DNA of 64,000 nucleotides from Cytophagales bacterium UBA2561 (lineage in GTDB: Bacteria > Bacteroidota > Bacteroidia > Cytophagales > Thermoflexibacteraceae), in NCBI GenBank assembly GCA_002340355.1, contig DDLX01000028.1, positions 310,001 to 374,000 on the forward strand. The letters run 5' to 3'. Positions 36,738-46,838 of this stretch are shown here, piece by piece. Within the stretch, counting starts at the first letter, position 1. Every line of letters starts with the position of its first letter. Below the pieces are notes generated by a model. It saw nothing but the letters and a program-made list of their open reading frames with translations. It ran no database searches and was not told where the DNA came from. Position numbers and translations under genes: made by a program.

Positions 36738-36773
36738 GGTTACTGGTATTTTAGCGAAATAATACCAATAACC
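36738..36773. other. Imperfect hairpin in intergenic DNA
   Basis: The arms at 36738-36750 (GGTTACTGGTATT) and 36761-36773 pair with one mismatch across a 10-nt loop. It lies about 80 nt after the end of the leftward DUF2147 gene and may terminate that transcript, but no T run follows on that strand. Confidence 0.4.
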
Positions 36774-36852
36774 ATAAAACAGACACGACTCAATACGTCA
36801 CTTGATATTTTAGAGAAACTATACTAACCAAGATTATATTTTAAACAAATTA

Positions 36853-37278
36853 TTACTTTGTTGAGCGCGTCCAGATAGTTGTTCTACCAAGTAAGGAAAA
36901 CCCAACAAAGCCTCTGATATTCAAAGTTTTGCTATTTTCTAAAGTCATTTTACAACTGTATGTATTACCTGATTTTGGGTCATAGATTTTGCCATCTTCC
37001 CATACTACGCCATTATATTCAAAATTAGTAAGGATTTCTAAACCTACAATTTTTCGATTTCGTAGTTTTGGTTTGGGATTTTCTCTATCATAACCATTCG
37101 GACTATCTTTACTATATACAATTTTTCCAAAGTATTTCCCAGCTTTCTTATAGATTTCTACCTTGCCATCTTTTTCCTCATTTAACCAAACCCCAAGAAT
37201 CTTATCCGCTTCCTTATTTTGAGCAAAAATACTGAGAGTAAGGAAAATAAGGTATACTGTGATGATGTGTGCTTTCAT
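36853..37278 (-). CDS. DUF2147 secreted protein
   Basis: The start at 37278 gives MKAHIITVYLIFLTLSIFAQ, a proper signal peptide; an upstream start at 37335 would add 19 polar residues. The mature part of about 120 residues has the DUF2147 pattern: 'ILGVWLNEEKDGKVEIYKKA' and 'YFGKIVYSKD', then 'GKIYDPKSGNTYSCKMTLEN' and 'LNIRGFVGFSLLGRTTIWTR'. These lipocalin-like periplasmic proteins have no firmly known role. The tyrosine phosphatase gene lies 72 bp upstream on the same strand and may be co-transcribed. Confidence 0.85.
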   Translation of the reverse strand: MKAHIITVYLIFLTLSIFAQNKEADKILGVWLNEEKDGKVEIYKKAGKYFGKIVYSKDSPNGYDRENPKPKLRNRKIVGLEILTNFEYNGVVWEDGKIYDPKSGNTYSCKMTLENSKTLNIRGFVGFSLLGRTTIWTRSTK

Positions 37279-37350
37279 TTTTTTGGACTTATTTTTAGAG
37301 TGAATAATAATGTCTTTGACGTAAAAGGCTATCATCCAGTAAACTTCAAA

Positions 37351-37836
37351 TTAAAGATTATGTTCTTTTATCAAGAAATCCAAAAAATTTTGATTGCAAT
37401 GTTTTAAGATTCGGAAAGCCTCCTCAAACCCATAATCACCTCCATAATAAGGATCTTCCACATCTCTTACTCGTCCTGTTTTTTGCTCAAATTCTCGCAT
37501 CATATGAACTTTGGTTTTATAGGATTTAGATGAATTATTTACTAAATCATTAATATTACGAACATTTGTTCTATCCATACCAATAATGTAATCGAATTCA
37601 TCAAAATCCGTTTGTTGTAATTTTCTGGCTCTTGAAGTGAGTTCAATGCCATTATCATGAGCCACTTTTTGGGAACGAGGATCAGGTTTATCACCTACGT
37701 GCCAGCCTCCAGTTCCTGCAGAATCTACTTGAATTTGTTCTGTCAATTGATTTTTCACCACTAAATCTATAAAGATTCCCTCTGCAAGTGGTGAACGGCA
37801 AATATTCCCTAAACAAACAAATAATACTTTAATCAT
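37351..37836 (-). CDS. Low-molecular-weight protein-tyrosine phosphatase
   Basis: The 161-residue protein has the P-loop 'VCLGNICRSP' (C8-x5-R14, then S15) at the N-terminus and the catalytic acid D128 in 'VEDPYYGGD'. Length and motifs match class II cysteine phosphatases. It would dephosphorylate phosphotyrosine (or arsenate- or sugar-linked signals in some relatives). No bacterial tyrosine kinase is nearby. It lies between the DUF2147 gene and the opine-dehydrogenase-like gene, all leftward and 45-75 bp apart. Confidence 0.93.
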   Translation of the reverse strand: MIKVLFVCLGNICRSPLAEGIFIDLVVKNQLTEQIQVDSAGTGGWHVGDKPDPRSQKVAHDNGIELTSRARKLQQTDFDEFDYIIGMDRTNVRNINDLVNNSSKSYKTKVHMMREFEQKTGRVRDVEDPYYGGDYGFEEAFRILKHCNQNFLDFLIKEHNL

Positions 37837-37881
37837 TCTGAATTTATTAAAATCTGTAAAGTTTTTTTAGTATCACATTTT

Positions 37882-39042
37882 TCATATAAAAACTTGGTTA
37901 TCAAAATATTGTACATGATGGGCATACAAATAACCTTCTCTTTGAAGCCTGTTATCAAGGTCTTGAAAACGACAAGATGTCGGTAATGCTTGATGTAGTT
38001 TTCGAAGTTGAGTCAATAACATTTCCGTAGCAGGTACTTGAACCTGTAAGGTATTCGCAAACGCGCGGAAAAATAATAAAGCGTGATAAGACTCATAAAT
38101 TCGTCTATCATTTCCTGAGATGGTCACGAGTTTATGAGCATATACTTTTTGTAACATCTTCGAGATGGTACTAGGAGTAGATGCTGTCATCCGATTACTT
38201 AGCCATTCCGTAAGGCTGGATGTATGAAAAAGTTGTAAATTATGTGCTACATTAATTTGCTCATCAAAAATTTCCTGAAATAGCTGGGCATAGTTCTCAT
38301 TTAAGGCATAAATTGTATCTTGAAAGGATTCTCCTGCTAAAGATATCAATCTTTGAGCTTGCTGACAAATAGCACAAGCATTGATAGCTGGCACAGGCGA
38401 ATTTAAGGCGGTTTGAAGTGTAGTATATCCATCCACAAAAGTGGGATAATCTCTATGAGTTTTCAGTGCTTTATTAAAAAAATCAATCAAAAATGAACGC
38501 TTTTCTGTATTGTCATAACCAAATGCTATTTTAGATTTAAAATCAAGTAAATCTACTAACAATGTGGGAAGATGAGAAACAGGAGAGGTCACTTCTTTTA
38601 GGGTTACAAATATGGGAGCATCTGCAATCAAACCTACTTCAGCATGTTCCTTAGAAATGAACCAAGTAGAACCAAGCTGACCCGGAAAAGCTATCACAGG
38701 GATATTTTTTTGTGCAATAAGTGCTAGTTGATTCTTATTAAATTGATAAACTTCTGAGCTTTGAGGAAATTGACAACAATTAAGTATCAAATCACTATGA
38801 TCTACAAGAGTTGATAAACGGCTAGTTAGTTGTATTTGAAGTGTTCCCTCAGTTTTTAAGGCTGTATGACTTGTTTGATTACGAATCCTAATTCTATCCG
38901 TTTTCATCAAGGTTTCAAAGTATAACTGTTTGTCTGGAGGTTTAAATCCAATAACTTTTAAGCCATTTTGTTGTAAAAGATAAGCGATGGAAATCCCCAC
39001 ACCTCCTAATCCAACAATACCTACTGTCTTTATTTTGTTCAT
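37882..39042 (-). CDS. Opine/octopine-dehydrogenase-like NAD(P)-dependent protein
   Basis: The 386-residue protein has an N-terminal Rossmann fold ('GIVGLGGVGISIAYLLQQNG', a GxGGxG motif) and a second helical domain, the layout of NAD/NADP octopine/nopaline dehydrogenases. The region 'LNSPVPAINACAI' falls where the family has its substrate-binding His and Asn residues, but a clear catalytic His is not obvious. Family members condense an amino acid with an alpha-keto acid, or make metallophore-type opines. No nicotianamine-synthase-like or export gene is adjacent, so the substrate is unknown. A more distant 6-phosphogluconate-dehydrogenase-fold role is possible. Confidence 0.6.
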   Translation of the reverse strand: MNKIKTVGIVGLGGVGISIAYLLQQNGLKVIGFKPPDKQLYFETLMKTDRIRIRNQTSHTALKTEGTLQIQLTSRLSTLVDHSDLILNCCQFPQSSEVYQFNKNQLALIAQKNIPVIAFPGQLGSTWFISKEHAEVGLIADAPIFVTLKEVTSPVSHLPTLLVDLLDFKSKIAFGYDNTEKRSFLIDFFNKALKTHRDYPTFVDGYTTLQTALNSPVPAINACAICQQAQRLISLAGESFQDTIYALNENYAQLFQEIFDEQINVAHNLQLFHTSSLTEWLSNRMTASTPSTISKMLQKVYAHKLVTISGNDRRIYESYHALLFFRAFANTLQVQVPATEMLLTQLRKLHQALPTSCRFQDLDNRLQREGYLYAHHVQYFDNQVFI

Positions 39043-39510
39043 ATAATATTTTAATCAAAAGCTGAAGGTAATCAGAATTTTATTTTATACCAACTAATCG
39101 TTATTACTCAATATTTTGTCAGTTTTTGAGAATCAACTCTACAGTTAGTTTTCTTTTTCAAAAAACATAACAGCTAAGTATCTAAAAATCAATTTATTAT
39201 AGATATTATAAATTATCAACATTAAACATATCACAGTACTGCACAAAAACTTTCAGATAACTCCTAGCAAAAACTTGTTTTTTGAATACTATGTTATGTT
39301 AAAGTGTAAGTTTAACAACATTTAAGTCCAAATTTTTGCAATCCGCCCATCAAAACAACTACCTTGCTTCTATTCTTCTTTTTAGAGTTAAAAAGTACGA
39401 AAACTTAATTTTTACGTACCTTTGGCGAAGTTTTATCTTTTGATGAATAATCGTCAAATCAAATCATCAAAATAGACTATAAATCAAGAACTTATTGAAA
39501 TATTAGCACT
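39043..39510. other. AT-rich divergent intergenic region
   Basis: This 468-bp stretch separates the starts of the opine-dehydrogenase-like gene and DUF2723. Apart from the -7 box at 39417-39424 I see only A/T runs, with no reading frame above background and no strong hairpin. Confidence 0.5.
39417..39424 (+). promoter_or_regulatory. -7 promoter element for the DUF2723 gene
   Basis: TACCTTTG matches TAnnTTTG, 86 nt before the ATG. A consensus -33 TTTG is not visible at the right distance. Confidence 0.5.
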
Positions 39511-42500
39511 ATGTTCGATTTTAAAAAAATAAATAATGGTATCGGATGGGCAATGTTTGCCCTTGCATTTACTGTTTATACCTTAACTGTCGAAGAAACT
39601 GCCAGCTTTTGGGATTGTGGTGAGTTTATCGCCGTTTCTTACAAGCTGATGGTACCACATCCACCGGGTGCGCCATTTTTCTTACTAATTGGTCGGATGT
39701 TTTCACTGATACCTGATTTGATGGGTAATAAGGAGTTGATTGCATTATTTGTAAACATGATTTCGGTAATTTCAAGTGCTTTTTCAATTATGTTTTTGTA
39801 TTGGTCAATTGTTTTGATTGGTGCAAAAATATTTACGAATGATGTTCATCGAATAGAAGAGATTCCTGATTATCAAAAAATTGGTTTGATGATAAGTGGA
39901 ATTATTGGAGGATTGGCTTATACTTTTTCTGATTCGTTTTGGTTTTCGGCAGTTGAAGCAGAGGTTTACGGAATGTCTTCTTTCTTTACTGCATTTGTGG
40001 TTTGGGCAATGCTCAAATGGGAAGCTATTAAAGACCCACAACTTGAAAATAAGTGGATGATTTTGATTGCTTACACAGTAGGACTTTCTATCGGAGTTCA
40101 CTTATTGAACTTAGTAACGATTCCTGCTTTAGCAATGATTTATTTTTATAAAAAACATGAATTTTCTTGGAAAGGATTAGCTCTTGCTTTGTTTGGTGGT
40201 CTGGTTGTAGTCGGTATTATTAATACAGGAGTTATCCCTGGGCTTCCTACTATCGCAGGAAAATTTGAAATCATTTTTGTTAATCAACTTGGTTTACCAT
40301 TTGGTTCAGGTGCATTAGTTTTTGCACTCTTATTTTTGGGCACATTAATCTATGGAATTATATTTTCCATTCAAAGACAGAAGGTTACACTCAATACGGC
40401 TTTACTTTCTTTTGCTTTTATCTTAATTGGATATTCGAGTTATTCCATCATTTTAATTCGTTCTAATTATGACCCACCTATTGATGAAAACGATCCCGAA
40501 AATATTATGTCATTCGTTTCTTACCTCAAGCGGGAACAATATGGTGACCGTCCTTTACTTTATGGGCGAACTTTTATGTCGGAACGAAAAGGACGAGCGA
40601 AACAGGGCGAGCCTATTTATGCAAAAGGAAAAGAGAAATATGAAATCGTAGATTATCGCACAGAGGTCGATTATGAAGATAAAATTTTATTACCTCGAAT
40701 GTACAGTACAAGCGGTCATCATCCACGATTATATCGGGAATGGTCAGGACTAAGAGAAGGTGAAAAACCCACTTTAATAGATAACTTAAAATATATGTTC
40801 AAATACCAGATTGGACATATGTATTTACGCTATTTTCTTTGGAATTTTGCAGGACGTGAAAGCGATGATCGTGATGCTAGTTGGCTTTCACCTTTTGCGC
40901 CAAGTTCTGATTTACCCGAAGAAGTTGCCAATAATAAAGCCCGTGATAATTTTTATATGTTGCCTTTATTGCTCGGATTTTTAGGACTTTTATTCCAATG
41001 GCAACGAGATGAAAAGCGGTTTTTATTTGTCTTTATGCTTTTTATTTTGACAGGAATAGCGATTGTGGTTTATCTAAATTCACCTCCTGTTGAACCTCGT
41101 GAACGAGATTATATTTATGTTGGTTCATTTTATGCTTTTGCGATGTGGATAGGATTTGGAGTACTGGGAATCATGGACTTACTTACTAAAATTATCCAAA
41201 ATAAGAATTTACAACCCATCATGGCAGGAGCCTTGTGTTTTATTGTTCCCTTAATTATGGGTGTAAAAGGCTGGGATAATCATAACCGTTCTAACCGATT
41301 TCATTCGATTGACCAAGCCAAAAATACTTTGCGAAGTTGTGCGCCAAATGCCGTTCTATTTACGGGTGGTGATAACGACACTTTCCCACTTTGGTATGTA
41401 CAGGATGTCGAAGGATTTCGAACGGATGTTCGGGTGGTGGTTTTGAGTTATTTTAGTACCGATTGGTATGTCAAACAGATGCAAAGACAAGTTTATGACT
41501 CTGAGCCTTTACCCATTTCATTCAAATATGAGCAATATCAAACAGGTACAAATGACTTCATTCCATATCTTGAAAATGAACGCGTAAAAGAAGGAATTGA
41601 CCTCAAAAAATACTTAGGTTTAGTCAAAAAAGGATCAAAGAGTATTGAAGTTCCCCTACAAGGCGGAGGAAAAACCTCACTTTTGCCCTCAAAGCTCATG
41701 ATTTTGGATGTAGATTCAGCAGAAGTTATCAAAAAAGGAATCATCCCTAAAGGACGTGAAAAAGATGTACTTAGTCAAATCATTATTCGTATGGAAGAAA
41801 ATTCAGGTGCTTTATACAAAAGTGACTTGATGATTCTGGATATGCTTGCTAATTTTGATTGGGAACGCCCGATTTATTTTAATAATACTTCAGCAAATAC
41901 TTCAAATCTGAATGTTCGTCCTTATCTCCATCTAGAAGGTATGGCATATCGTTTATTACCTATGTTGGCAGAGGATGGGGGTCGTTTATCAAGTGTCAAT
42001 ACGGAAGTGATGGCACAAAACTTGAAAAAATTCGAGTATCGCGGATTTGAAGACCCTAATGCTTATCATGACGAGGAATACAAAAAATTCGGTGCAAATC
42101 TTCGAAGTGCTTACCTAAAATTAGCACGAGATTATTATGCAAAAAAGGAAGATAAAAAAGCAAAAGCTGTTCTGGATACTTGTTTAATGCAAATCCCTGA
42201 TAAATCAATTCCTTATGACTATTACATTCCACAATTTGTAGAAATGTATCATCAATTAGGCGACGACAAAAAAGCAGAAGAACTGGCGGAAATTGTCAAT
42301 AAAAGAGCCGTAGAAAATTTGGAATATATTCACGAAAACGGATTAGATAATCTAAGTAATTCGAGCTTAAAAGAACGTAGCTTAATGACTTTGCAACAGT
42401 TAATGATAATTTATCGTCGAGCTGAACAACAAGAAAGTCGTATTAATGAATTGGAACAACAATTAAACTTAGATTCATTAAATGACTCAACAAAGACATC

Positions 42501-42570
42501 AGTACGTCAGAAGTATTTTGCAGATAAGTACAAAGCTTATGAAGCTATCTTCCGTCAATATTATCGTTAA
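39511..42570 (+). CDS. DUF2723 (TMEM260-like) membrane protein
   Basis: The 1019-residue integral membrane protein begins with the DUF2723 signature: 'TVEETASFWDCGEFIAVSYK' and 'PHPPGAPFFLLIGRMFSLI'. About 10-12 hydrophobic helices lie in residues 10-580. A periplasmic C-terminal part with TPR-like helices follows ('SAYLKLARDYYAKKEDKKAK'). The 'ETASFWDCGEF' acidic motif in the first loop resembles GT-C glycosyltransferases, and TMEM260 relatives are O-mannosyltransferases, so a role in protein or lipid glycosylation is likely but unproven here. A 17-bp terminator separates it from the convergent SpoIIE gene. Confidence 0.9.
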   Translation: MFDFKKINNGIGWAMFALAFTVYTLTVEETASFWDCGEFIAVSYKLMVPHPPGAPFFLLIGRMFSLIPDLMGNKELIALFVNMISVISSAFSIMFLYWSIVLIGAKIFTNDVHRIEEIPDYQKIGLMISGIIGGLAYTFSDSFWFSAVEAEVYGMSSFFTAFVVWAMLKWEAIKDPQLENKWMILIAYTVGLSIGVHLLNLVTIPALAMIYFYKKHEFSWKGLALALFGGLVVVGIINTGVIPGLPTIAGKFEIIFVNQLGLPFGSGALVFALLFLGTLIYGIIFSIQRQKVTLNTALLSFAFILIGYSSYSIILIRSNYDPPIDENDPENIMSFVSYLKREQYGDRPLLYGRTFMSERKGRAKQGEPIYAKGKEKYEIVDYRTEVDYEDKILLPRMYSTSGHHPRLYREWSGLREGEKPTLIDNLKYMFKYQIGHMYLRYFLWNFAGRESDDRDASWLSPFAPSSDLPEEVANNKARDNFYMLPLLLGFLGLLFQWQRDEKRFLFVFMLFILTGIAIVVYLNSPPVEPRERDYIYVGSFYAFAMWIGFGVLGIMDLLTKIIQNKNLQPIMAGALCFIVPLIMGVKGWDNHNRSNRFHSIDQAKNTLRSCAPNAVLFTGGDNDTFPLWYVQDVEGFRTDVRVVVLSYFSTDWYVKQMQRQVYDSEPLPISFKYEQYQTGTNDFIPYLENERVKEGIDLKKYLGLVKKGSKSIEVPLQGGGKTSLLPSKLMILDVDSAEVIKKGIIPKGREKDVLSQIIIRMEENSGALYKSDLMILDMLANFDWERPIYFNNTSANTSNLNVRPYLHLEGMAYRLLPMLAEDGGRLSSVNTEVMAQNLKKFEYRGFEDPNAYHDEEYKKFGANLRSAYLKLARDYYAKKEDKKAKAVLDTCLMQIPDKSIPYDYYIPQFVEMYHQLGDDKKAEELAEIVNKRAVENLEYIHENGLDNLSNSSLKERSLMTLQQLMIIYRRAEQQESRINELEQQLNLDSLNDSTKTSVRQKYFADKYKAYEAIFRQYYR

Positions 42571-42590
42571 TATTTTTTAAATTTTAACAA

Positions 42591-42634
42591 AAAAAATAAT
42601 CCCAAGTCTATAGAAATACTTGGGATTATTTTTT
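42591..42634. terminator. Bidirectional terminator between convergent genes
   Basis: The arms at 42591-42607 and 42618-42634 form a perfect 17-bp stem (core AATCCCAAGT) with a 10-nt loop. A/T runs at both ends would terminate transcripts from either side. Confidence 0.92.
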
Positions 42635-42642
42635 GAAACTTT

Positions 42643-45144
42643 CTATGCTGAAACCCGCACTCCAATAACTAATACATCATCTAATTGAGAAAACGTTTTC
42701 CCTTGTTTCCAATTATCAAATATTGTTTCTACAATTTTCCCTTGTTCCTCCATAGGTTTATCAGCAATAGAAAACAATAACTTTTTAAAGCGTCCTGACA
42801 TAAACTTACGCCTTTTATTTCCACCGAATTGGTCTTGATATCCATCCGAAAAAATATAAAAATTCAAAGCTTCTTCTAAATTAAGTTGGTGTTTCGTAAA
42901 AGTAATTTCTGATGTACGGTTCCCTCCTCCAATACCTTGTGCATCACCCCGAACACGTTCTTTCGTATCTCCTTGAACATAAACTAAGGGGTTATGTGCG
43001 CCTGAGTACTCAAGATATTTATTTTTTTTGTCAATAACACAGAGGGCAATATCCATTCCATCTCTATTATTTGATTCTTCTTGTTTCAGAGAACGTTGAA
43101 TTTTTTTATGTAACATATTGAGAATCAAATTTGATTGAGTTACTTTATGCTCATTCACAATATTATTTAAGGCATCATTTGCCATTACGGACATAAAAGC
43201 TCCAGGCACCCCATGTCCTGTACAATCTACAGCAGCAATAAGTTGTTTGGTTACGAATTCACTCGTTTTCATAGGGTCTTTTCGTTTCATATCAATATGC
43301 TTTTCATGAATTTCAGCATACCAATAAAAATCCCCTGAAACAATATCACGAGGTCGAAAAAAGACAAATGATTCAGGAAAGCTTTTTTGTATTTTTCGAA
43401 GTTTAGGTAAAAGAGCAGTCTGAATGCGAGCCGCATAATTAATACTTGCCGTGATTTTTAAATGTTGTAATTCAATTTCTTGATTTTGCTTCTCTAATAC
43501 ATTATTGGTTTGAAGGATTTCCTCTTGTTGAGATTGCAGTTCTGCATTTTGGGCTTCAATTTCTTGCTTTTGAGCTTGTAAAGCATCATTTGCTTTTTGT
43601 TTATCAAAATAACCATATATCACAAAACCAAATAAAATTAAACCAAACAAAATGATTCCTAAATAAAATTTTTGTTTCGTTGATTGCTCAGTCAATTCAA
43701 GATCTTTCAACTTACGTTTTTGCTCTTCAATTCGGAGAGCTTTAGCCTTTTCTATTCCCTCTAATTCACTTTCACGAAGTGCCAGCCGTTGAATTTCTTT
43801 ATCTTTTTCAAGCTGTTGAATTTCTTGTTGACGTTTCGTGTTTTGAAGACGTTGTTGTGTTAATTCTAAATTTTTCTTGACTTGTTGGCTTTCAAGCTGT
43901 TGTCTTTGTAATTCATTCTGTTTCAGTTCTCTATCTTTTTTTGAAAGCTCCAGTTCTTTCTTTGTCAGAGAAAGCTGTTGTTTCTGTTTATCGTTTTCAA
44001 GTTGTTTTTTTCTGTATTCTAACTCACGGGTTTCTTGTAATGCCATCAGCATTTTAAGTTGTTTTTCAGTCTTTTCAGCATGCAGTTCTTTACTGAATTG
44101 TTCCTGTAAATCACTTAATTGTTTTTGAGTTAGTTGTTCAGCATATTGTTCGTACTTTTCTCGGTAGGATAGTGCTTTTTCATAATTTTCTTGTACTTTT
44201 TCGATTAAGGCAGCTCGCTTATAAGCTATCACCAAACTAATTATATCTTTCGACTTATGAGCATTTTGAAGGGCTTTTTCAGCATAAAATTGAGCTGACT
44301 CCGTATTCTGTAATTCAAAGAACGTACCTGCTATGTAATTCGAAGCTTCAGCAATCGCTTTAGGATTTTGTTCTTTTTCTCTGATTTTCAGGGCTTCCAA
44401 AAAATATTCAATTGCTTTTCTGTAGTTTTTTTCCTCTTGATAGGTCACTCCGATATTAATTAACATCACAGTATTTGTAATTTTTCCATGTATTTCTTTA
44501 TCAATTTTCACTGCTTCCTGAAAAACACTCAAAGCTTTCTGGTTTTTCTGAAGAGATTGATATAAAAACCCAACATTATTTAATGATTGTATTATTTTAG
44601 TACTATTTTTACTATCTCGGTGAATAGTTAAAATCTCTTCCTGATAATGTAATGCTTCTTTATAATTTTGTGTATTTTTACTTAAATCCGATAGTTTAGA
44701 AAGATTTTCTGTTAATTCTAAGGTTTGATTTTTTTGGCGGAAACTAGAATCTAATTGTAAACGATAAATTATGGCACTTTGATAATTTCTTTGAGTTGTT
44801 TGGATATAGGCTAACTTTTCAAGTATTTCTATACTAAATTGATTATCCAGTGATTTTGTAAGATATTCTATGGCTTTTGGATAAACTTCCCATTCGAAGT
44901 ACAAATTGCCTACTTCCTGATAGACTTTAGCAATTGCCTTATTTTCAGGTACTTTCTCGTACTGATTCAGCACTTTTAAATAATATTTTAGTGCCGTTGG
45001 CTTATGCTTTTCGGTACGGGCTTTTTCAAGTAAAACTTCAGTATCGGATTGAGCTTGAAGTATTACAGGTAAATAACTCAAACAAAATACAAGTGCAAAA
45101 AATTGCCATTTGTACAAAGGAACAAAGAGAGAGTGTAATAACAT
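42643..45144 (-). CDS. TPR / coiled-coil / SpoIIE-type PPM phosphatase signalling protein
   Basis: The 833-residue protein has a signal-like leader (to about 32), TPR units (about 50-330: 'AIEYLTKSLDNQ', 'EALHYQEEILTIHR', 'KAIEYFLEALKIREKE'), a long coiled coil (345-485), one membrane helix (493-512), a second coiled coil (515-560) and a SpoIIE PP2C domain (566-833). Metal-binding acids are D605 in 'GDFYWY', D640 in 'AAVDCTGHGVPGA' and D695 in 'RDGMDIA'. It would sense something in the periplasm and dephosphorylate Ser/Thr residues in the cytoplasm, classically on an anti-sigma antagonist. The separate STAS-like protein at 55481 is not linked to it. Confidence 0.92.
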   Translation of the reverse strand: MLLHSLFVPLYKWQFFALVFCLSYLPVILQAQSDTEVLLEKARTEKHKPTALKYYLKVLNQYEKVPENKAIAKVYQEVGNLYFEWEVYPKAIEYLTKSLDNQFSIEILEKLAYIQTTQRNYQSAIIYRLQLDSSFRQKNQTLELTENLSKLSDLSKNTQNYKEALHYQEEILTIHRDSKNSTKIIQSLNNVGFLYQSLQKNQKALSVFQEAVKIDKEIHGKITNTVMLINIGVTYQEEKNYRKAIEYFLEALKIREKEQNPKAIAEASNYIAGTFFELQNTESAQFYAEKALQNAHKSKDIISLVIAYKRAALIEKVQENYEKALSYREKYEQYAEQLTQKQLSDLQEQFSKELHAEKTEKQLKMLMALQETRELEYRKKQLENDKQKQQLSLTKKELELSKKDRELKQNELQRQQLESQQVKKNLELTQQRLQNTKRQQEIQQLEKDKEIQRLALRESELEGIEKAKALRIEEQKRKLKDLELTEQSTKQKFYLGIILFGLILFGFVIYGYFDKQKANDALQAQKQEIEAQNAELQSQQEEILQTNNVLEKQNQEIELQHLKITASINYAARIQTALLPKLRKIQKSFPESFVFFRPRDIVSGDFYWYAEIHEKHIDMKRKDPMKTSEFVTKQLIAAVDCTGHGVPGAFMSVMANDALNNIVNEHKVTQSNLILNMLHKKIQRSLKQEESNNRDGMDIALCVIDKKNKYLEYSGAHNPLVYVQGDTKERVRGDAQGIGGGNRTSEITFTKHQLNLEEALNFYIFSDGYQDQFGGNKRRKFMSGRFKKLLFSIADKPMEEQGKIVETIFDNWKQGKTFSQLDDVLVIGVRVSA

Positions 45145-45404
45145 CTTAGATAACTTGTCATTGTAAAAAGGGTAACTATCGTATCGGTAAAGTTGTATTT
45201 AGTGGAATGTAGATAAAAATTTATATTGTTTTGAAAGAGTTTTTTATAAACTTAATTCTCATTTCTTATTCATTAGCAAAGGTATTGATTTTCTGTTTTG
45301 AGTGCGAAAAATCTCAAAATGTTCTTAAAAATGAACCATAAAACCAAATTTTTCACTTGATTTATTGATAACTTTAAGACTTTCCTCACTTTTATTCTAT
45401 ACTG

Positions 45405-46757
45405 ATGATTTATAATTTTTTAAAGGTCATTGTTCAAATTTCATTGCGTCTATTTTTTCAAAAGATGCACATTGAAGGCAAAGAAAACCTGCCGTTTCGT
45501 AAGCCTTGTATTATTGTTTCTAATCATCCTAATACACTACTTGATCCTTTGGTCATTGCCAATTTGTTACGTCAGCAAATTTATTTTTTAGCGAACGGTT
45601 CGCTCTTTGATACACCTTTGAAAAGTAAGTTCATGTATAACTTAAATATGATTCCAATTTATCGTAAACAAGACATGCAAAAATTGGGCAAAAGAATAGG
45701 TAATCGAGGAGTATTTTTGCGTTGTTTCGATTTTCTAAGAAATAAAAAAACAATCTTAATTTTTCCTGAAGGCACTAGTTTTAATGAACGTCGTTTACGA
45801 GATATCAAAACAGGTGCTGCACGCATTGCTTTTGGAGCAGAAGCCGAACAAGATTTTAATCTTGATTTACAAATTATTCCGATTGGTCTAAATTATACCA
45901 ATCCGACCCAATTTTTTGGAAATATTTACGTCAAAATTGGAACTCCTATTACCTTAAAACAATATCAAAAACAATATCAAGAAAATCGTAAAAAAGCCAT
46001 TCAAGAATTGACAACTGAAATCACACAAAATCTTGAAAATAAAATAATTATCACAAAAAATCAAGAAGAAGACGATTTTTTAAAACAAGTCGAAACCATA
46101 TATAAAACTCGACTTTCTAAGTCACTTCATTTATCTCCTTCAAATGTTAAAGAAGATTTCATTTTAACACAAACGATTGTAGAAAAAATCCAACAATTTA
46201 CACGTCAAGACTTAGCGTCAAAACAGGAAGAGAATGAAAGAAAAATTATTCAATTAAAAAAATATTTGACTGATTATTTTGAAATTTTAGAAGCTCAAAA
46301 AATAGCACATAAAGCAATCGAAAAAGCAGAAATATCGCTCCATTTAACACAACAAATAAGCATCAAACTACTCAAGATTTTGTTAGGATTTCCCTTCTTT
46401 TTGTATGGTTTTCTCAATAATTTTATTCCTTACTGGATTCCTGCCAAAGTCGCTGATAAAACAGTCAAAGAAATTGAGTTTCGGAGTTCGGTCGTATTGG
46501 TTATTGGGGTAGTTGTATTTTCTACTTTTTACCTTCTTCAATCTGTACTTTTTTATCTTTTTTCGGCTAGCCCATTTTACACTTTTTTGTATGTTTTGAG
46601 TCTTATTCCCAGTGGCTTTTTTGCTTTATTCTATCAGACCGAATTAATCAAAGTACTTCATCTATGGAGATTGACGCGTATGCCTAAGTCTATTGCGAGA
46701 AAATTACTTATTTCTCAGAAGCAGATTTTCAAAATTTTAGATCAAGTTTGTGCTTAG
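45405..46757 (+). CDS. 1-acylglycerol-3-phosphate acyltransferase (PlsC family)
   Basis: The 450-residue protein has the acyltransferase motif 'IVSNHPNTLLDPLVIANLL' (H41 to D47), 'IPIYRKQDM', and 'LIFPEGTSFNERRL', which mark the LPLAT fold. The C-terminal 130 residues add three membrane helices, longer than the usual 200-250-residue PlsC. This longer type is common in Bacteroidota and is likely membrane-bound, moving an acyl chain to a lysophosphatidate or another lipid. The start ATG 45405 is clear. The TPM gene follows 81 bp later. Confidence 0.88.
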   Translation: MIYNFLKVIVQISLRLFFQKMHIEGKENLPFRKPCIIVSNHPNTLLDPLVIANLLRQQIYFLANGSLFDTPLKSKFMYNLNMIPIYRKQDMQKLGKRIGNRGVFLRCFDFLRNKKTILIFPEGTSFNERRLRDIKTGAARIAFGAEAEQDFNLDLQIIPIGLNYTNPTQFFGNIYVKIGTPITLKQYQKQYQENRKKAIQELTTEITQNLENKIIITKNQEEDDFLKQVETIYKTRLSKSLHLSPSNVKEDFILTQTIVEKIQQFTRQDLASKQEENERKIIQLKKYLTDYFEILEAQKIAHKAIEKAEISLHLTQQISIKLLKILLGFPFFLYGFLNNFIPYWIPAKVADKTVKEIEFRSSVVLVIGVVVFSTFYLLQSVLFYLFSASPFYTFLYVLSLIPSGFFALFYQTELIKVLHLWRLTRMPKSIARKLLISQKQIFKILDQVCA

Positions 46758-46838
46758 GATATTGTTTCTTTCTAAGAGGTTTATCATTAATTTCGTAATG
46801 AATATTCAAATTTTAAGAACTATTCAACAAACTTTCTC

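Noticed and set aside
36738..36773. Intergenic hairpin as a firm terminator
   Set aside because: One mismatch and no T run on the relevant strand; listed only as a weak structure.
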